This document shows positions 32,624 to 35,412 of a DNA stretch of 35,412 bases, piece after piece (position 1 is the stretch's first letter; every line of letters starts with the position of its first letter). Source of the DNA: a virus. Under the pieces are notes generated by a model that had not been told where the DNA came from, made no database searches, and was given only the letters and a program-made list of their open reading frames with translations. The stretch is taken from positions 1 to 35,412 of IMG/VR virus record IMGVR_UViG_3300013103_000032, one strand, 5' to 3'. Made by a program: the position numbers and the translations under genes.

Positions 32624-33060
32624 TAGTACCACCATTCCTTTAATTTAACATCTTTTCTAGAGATTCCTATCTCACCTTTAGCCCGTAACTTTATAGAGTA
32701 CTTATCTGAGTAGTGGTCAGCAAGAAAGCCCATAAAACCCTGCAGCCAGGCATGCGCCTGAGCATTTGTAGTAGCATCTGGATCGTAATCCTTAGCCTCC
32801 CAATGACCAACCACATGAGTTCCTGAAGAACTGTGTGAATTATCAGACAAGTAAGTCTCGTATTTAATATAACTTAGCGTAGTCTTACCCACACCTTGCA
32901 CATCCTCAAAAAGTAACTGAGAAACCTGCCACGTATTAAGTATGAGCCCCCTATCACTGAGTTCGTCTAATTTCTCTTTTACTTCCGGTCTACGACTTAC
33001 GTGTTCACGTAAAGTCTCCGGAGTCAACATATGAGGGATTACCTCTGTGAATTTATTCAT
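32623..33060 (-). CDS. Hypothetical 145-aa protein
   Basis: I chose ATG 33,060 because AGGAG lies 8 bases upstream; an earlier in-frame ATG at 33,078 would extend further into the DUF3310 gene. Residues ~1-45 are helical, and the rest is mixed with many aromatic residues (HVVGHWEAKDYDPDATTNAQAHAWLQGFMGFLADHY). The end KLKEWWY is read into TAATG. A GVGKTT sequence is present but does not form a proper Walker A motif. No family recognised. It sits between the DUF3310 and phosphoesterase genes. Confidence 0.6.
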   Translation of the reverse strand: MNKFTEVIPHMLTPETLREHVSRRPEVKEKLDELSDRGLILNTWQVSQLLFEDVQGVGKTTLSYIKYETYLSDNSHSSSGTHVVGHWEAKDYDPDATTNAQAHAWLQGFMGFLADHYSDKYSIKLRAKGEIGISRKDVKLKEWWY

Positions 33061-33544
33061 TAGATGTCTCCTGTTCAATAAGTCTATCTATGTACCACTT
33101 AGCCTTTTCAAGGTCTTGTAGTCCATTCTTTTTCTTCCATCTAGAGATATATTTAATAACATTAGCCTCGTGGAATGGGATCTCATTAGCCTCTATGTAC
33201 TCCAAAGGCTCAATAGCCTGTGCATAATGCTCACCACCAACTTGTGGCTTTGGACGTGTAGTTAAGCCATGCTCCTCCCAATCCTCTGTAGGGAATTTTG
33301 TCAGAGTATGTACCTTATTAGCGTACTTCTTTTCTGTCTGCACAGCATTGGCAGGAGTAGAACACACGACACATGCAGGAGGGTTTCCTCCCCATATGTG
33401 CGGATCACAAACTCCTGTGGACAAGCCAGCAGGAGCTCCTTCTTGGAAGTATATCTTGTAAGGTTTTTCTATTGGCTCAGGCTTTATAGCCTGTAGCTTA
33501 TCTTGTTCGAGTTCAATCTCGGCAAGTATTCTTTCTGGACTCAT
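33053..33544 (-). CDS. DUF3310 (SaV-like) protein with extended N-terminus
   Basis: A 163-aa protein. Residues ~100-160 match the DUF3310 pattern VGGEHY...IEPLEYIEANEIPFHEANVIKYISRWKKKNGLQDLEKAKWYIDRL, a short domain common in phages and sometimes described as nucleotide-kinase-like, with no firmly established activity. The first ~100 residues are an extension with CDP...PPACVVC, a possible Cys-pair metal site, that most family members lack. The start follows AAGGAGGACTA, a strong site. The end overlaps the next gene by 8 bases. Confidence 0.85.
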   Translation of the reverse strand: MSPERILAEIELEQDKLQAIKPEPIEKPYKIYFQEGAPAGLSTGVCDPHIWGGNPPACVVCSTPANAVQTEKKYANKVHTLTKFPTEDWEEHGLTTRPKPQVGGEHYAQAIEPLEYIEANEIPFHEANVIKYISRWKKKNGLQDLEKAKWYIDRLIEQETSNE

Positions 33545-33559
33545 TAGTCCTCCTTATAG

Positions 33560-33727
33560 TTAGGCATAGACGTCCTTCTTAGGCCATCCGTCCTTTAGTA
33601 GTACCTTCTGAACTGGCTTAGCGACAAGTTCTTGGTACGCTCGTTGATTCGTCTGAATGTTCATGACAGCCTGTAACTGTCTTGCAAACGTAGAATCTTT
33701 TGGATTTGTAGGCGTGACTACGAACAT
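33560..33727 (-). CDS. Small ORF, 55 aa, directly after nrdB
   Basis: ATG 33,727 follows the nrdB TAG with no spacer, and the frame ends with TAA at 33,560. The translation begins MFVVTPTNPKDSTFARQLQA, is helical in the middle (VMNIQTNQRAYQELVAKPV) and ends LLKDGWPKKDVYA. Codon use resembles its neighbours, and the space (183 bp) would otherwise be empty in a gene-dense operon. No family recognised. Confidence 0.55.
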   Translation of the reverse strand: MFVVTPTNPKDSTFARQLQAVMNIQTNQRAYQELVAKPVQKVLLKDGWPKKDVYA

Positions 33728-34837
33728 CTACGCGTAGCCTGGTAGAGTTTCGTAAAACTCAATAGGTACGTGCTTGTTAATCTTCCCAAGTAAGTAAGCC
33801 GCAGAGTCAGACTCGTTATTGGCATTCTGTTGGTTAGATAAGTTCGTGTATTTGTCAGCCCATGAACAAGGATTTGTAAGTCCTTTAGTGTGAGTCAACC
33901 CTATAGCAGCCTTAGCTTTAGACATATTCCAATCGGAATACTGTCTAAGAACAGGAGCAGACAACCCTAGAAGTCTAGCGTCGTCTCTGAATAGGTAATC
34001 AATCCACATATAGTCAGCCTCAGCGGCTGCCTTGTACATGTCCTCAATCTCTGGTCGAAGTTCTTCGAATAGATATTTCCAATCAGTGTCTTTCTTAAGC
34101 TTGTTAATCAAGTACACCGTCATCGCAAGATGATTTGACTCATCTACAGATATCTTACCCATTGACTTCCCAGAGGATTCCATCAGTCCGTTCTCAGCGT
34201 AGGCAAATGTTGTAATGAATGAAGTCTGGAATAGTCCAGCCTCTAGGATGTTCAAGGCGTATAGAGACTTGATCAGAGATCTTTTGTGAGCCTCTTCAGA
34301 GTATCTATTAGGCTCCCCAGCGTTTGTAATTACTGCTAAGGCGTTCATTTCAATAGTGTCATCAAAGCAATCAACAATCATTTGAGCTCTTTGCATAATT
34401 TCGGGCGTAACCATAATCTCATCAAATACTTTTGTCGAGTTTAGTGGGAGTGCCTTAATAAGATCGGCATAAGAAGCCGAATGAATTGACTCTTGAAAAG
34501 CGTGAGTTACCCACCACTCCTCTAGTTGAGGATTAGTCGTAATAGGTAAGAACACTTCTGCAACTGTTCGAGTTGCAACAGAGTCAAGTACTGTCTGGAA
34601 CTTCAGATTGGCTAGGAATAGTTGCTGTAGCTTTGGTGTAAGCTGTGCAAAGTCCTTAGCATCTTGAATGTACGAGAAGTCACCTGGAAACCAGGTTAAT
34701 CCTAAAGCTCGTTCTGTTCTCCTCTTAATCCAAGGATTGATCGGTAGGTCAAGTCTAGCTACGTTTCTTGCCGTTCCCAAAAACAAGGGCTCCACCGTAA
34801 AATCCACAACTATAGGGGAAAATACTGAATTATCCAT
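33728..34837 (-). CDS. nrdB: Ribonucleotide reductase class Ia small subunit
   Basis: A 369-aa protein that houses the di-iron/tyrosyl-radical cofactor used with NrdA to reduce ribonucleotides to deoxyribonucleotides. All ligand positions known from E. coli NrdB are present: D85 (TVLDS), E116 and H119 (FQESIHSASY), E199 (LNILEAGLF), and E233 and H236 (SVDESNHL). The radical tyrosine is Y123. Length fits the family (E. coli about 375). The start follows GAGGAGCAACAA. The gene overlaps the preceding 73-aa gene by 8 bases and lies downstream of nrdA, in the usual order with one small gene between. It should supply dNTPs for phage replication. Confidence 0.95.
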   Translation of the reverse strand: MDNSVFSPIVVDFTVEPLFLGTARNVARLDLPINPWIKRRTERALGLTWFPGDFSYIQDAKDFAQLTPKLQQLFLANLKFQTVLDSVATRTVAEVFLPITTNPQLEEWWVTHAFQESIHSASYADLIKALPLNSTKVFDEIMVTPEIMQRAQMIVDCFDDTIEMNALAVITNAGEPNRYSEEAHKRSLIKSLYALNILEAGLFQTSFITTFAYAENGLMESSGKSMGKISVDESNHLAMTVYLINKLKKDTDWKYLFEELRPEIEDMYKAAAEADYMWIDYLFRDDARLLGLSAPVLRQYSDWNMSKAKAAIGLTHTKGLTNPCSWADKYTNLSNQQNANNESDSAAYLLGKINKHVPIEFYETLPGYA

Positions 34838-35051
34838 TTGTTGCTCCTCTGTAATTTATCTCATTCTGTAAAACCTCTAGCTCAGTAGAGCAGTCAACGG
34901 GACTACCAGCACCTTGAAGAACAGCGCCGTGCCACGAGTTAAACTCGGCAAGTTCTTTCTCCAGTTCTGGAACTGATAGACCCTGTATATACTGTTCTGC
35001 ACGAACACCACTCAGGTGTACCTTATTAGTCTTATCATATATCTTAAACAC
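34830..35051 (-). CDS. Hypothetical 73-aa protein between nrdA and nrdB
   Basis: Starts at GTG 35,051, preceded by AGGGGGTT, and overlaps the end of nrdA by 8 bases; it also overlaps nrdB by 8 bases. The translation has a beta-strand start (MFKIYDKTNKVHLSGV), a helix (SVPELEKELAEFNSW) and a single Cys. It is not a ferredoxin (no Cys cluster), nor glutaredoxin (no CxxC), the usual partners encoded beside class Ia reductase genes. No family recognised. Confidence 0.55.
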   Translation of the reverse strand: MFKIYDKTNKVHLSGVRAEQYIQGLSVPELEKELAEFNSWHGAVLQGAGSPVDCSTELEVLQNEINYRGATNG

Positions 35052-35412
35052 TACAACCCCCTGAGCACCCGTGTTGGCCCTCTACCTCATTCTCTACCTT
35101 AATATTAGAGTAGTATAGAGTCTTACATCCAAGATGTTTTGCTAGAAATAAATCATGTAGAAGTTCTGTCATAGGTATTTTACCGTCCTCATAAAGCTCT
35201 GGGTTGTAGAAAGTATTGGCAGAGATCGATTGATCGATCCAAGCCTGTGTAACTGCAACGTGCTTTAGAAAGTCCGGCGTAATAGCTCTGTCAAATGCAA
35301 AGTCATACTTGTCAGCAAGCTTTAAAGCATCAGGAGCAAACTGAGTAAGAACAGCCGTCTTAGTAGTCTTGATCGTAATCAAGTCCCTAATAGGCTCTAT
35401 ACCTGAAGTCTG
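35044..35412 (-). CDS. nrdA: Ribonucleotide reductase class Ia large subunit, C-terminal part
   Basis: The frame is open to the window edge, so only the last ~122 residues are visible. An in-frame TTG at 35,382 is not a credible start. The sequence matches the C-terminus of E. coli-type NrdA: GIEPIRDLITIKTTK near the edge (E. coli has GIEPPRG-x-SIKASK), then QAWIDQSISANTFYNPE, KIPMTELLHDLFLAKHLGCKTLYYSN. The terminal CSGGC keeps the two redox-active cysteines of the swinging C-terminal tail that receive electrons from thioredoxin or glutaredoxin. The nucleotide-binding and active-site regions lie outside the window. Confidence 0.93.
   Translation of the reverse strand, partial: QTSGIEPIRDLITIKTTKTAVLTQFAPDALKLADKYDFAFDRAITPDFLKHVAVTQAWIDQSISANTFYNPELYEDGKIPMTELLHDLFLAKHLGCKTLYYSNIKVENEVEGQHGCSGGCSV

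Noticed and set aside
32840-32910. GVGKTT in the 145-aa protein as a Walker A nucleotide-binding loop
   Set aside because: The Gly or Ala expected four residues before GK is absent (Asp instead), no Walker B or following fold is visible, and the protein is too short for a P-loop ATPase.
1-35412. CRISPR arrays, insertion sequences, integrase and attachment sites
   Set aside because: No regularly spaced repeats, transposase, recombinase or terminal inverted repeats were seen. The only mobile-type genes are the two homing endonucleases.

Overview
The window is a block of a double-stranded DNA tailed-phage genome. It has two convergent gene blocks that meet stop codon against stop codon at about 28,583. 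The layout and key proteins point to a podovirus related to phage N4 (Schitoviridae-like). These are an N4-gp56-type major capsid protein, a portal gene upstream of it, and, at the end of the virion block, a very large protein carrying single-subunit (T7-type) RNA polymerase motifs, i.e. a candidate virion RNA polymerase (vRNAP). No host gene is visible. The host cannot be named from this sequence.

Plus strand, 1-28,585 (virion block): a truncated structural gene, a beta-helix tail spike/fibre with two accessory proteins, an HNH homing-type endonuclease, the portal, two small proteins, an acidic scaffold-like protein, the major capsid protein, a GIY-YIG homing-type endonuclease, and a chain of small virion genes linked by TAATG stop/start overlaps. 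The chain leads into a 784-aa protein whose first ~320 residues are a complete radical SAM/SPASM maturase and whose remainder is a Gly/Cys-rich linker plus an Ala-rich virion-type domain. Two further internal-virion-type proteins follow, then the candidate vRNAP (2,197 aa). It is separated from a 960-aa continuation by one in-frame TAG codon. A recurring promoter-like element, (T)TAAG(C)-N10-TATAAT, sits in five plus-strand intergenic gaps and once on the minus strand.

Minus strand, 35,412-28,582 (nucleotide metabolism and small early/middle-type genes, in transcription order): the C-terminus of the class Ia ribonucleotide reductase large subunit, a 73-aa ORF, the NrdB small subunit, a 55-aa ORF, a DUF3310 protein, a 145-aa unknown, a calcineurin-like phosphoesterase, an acidic CxxC protein, a MazG/PRA-PH-like NTP pyrophosphohydrolase, a 31-aa ORF, a 455-bp non-coding region rich in hairpins, two unknown genes, a P-loop nucleotide kinase and a 49-aa membrane protein. 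The non-coding region holds two short hairpins with 3-nt loops that resemble the architecture of N4 vRNAP promoters.

The most unusual features are the radical SAM/SPASM enzyme fused into a virion protein next to a Cys/Gly-rich peptide-like segment, and the vRNAP-like protein split by a single amber codon. Both rest on motifs read by eye. No database search was possible.
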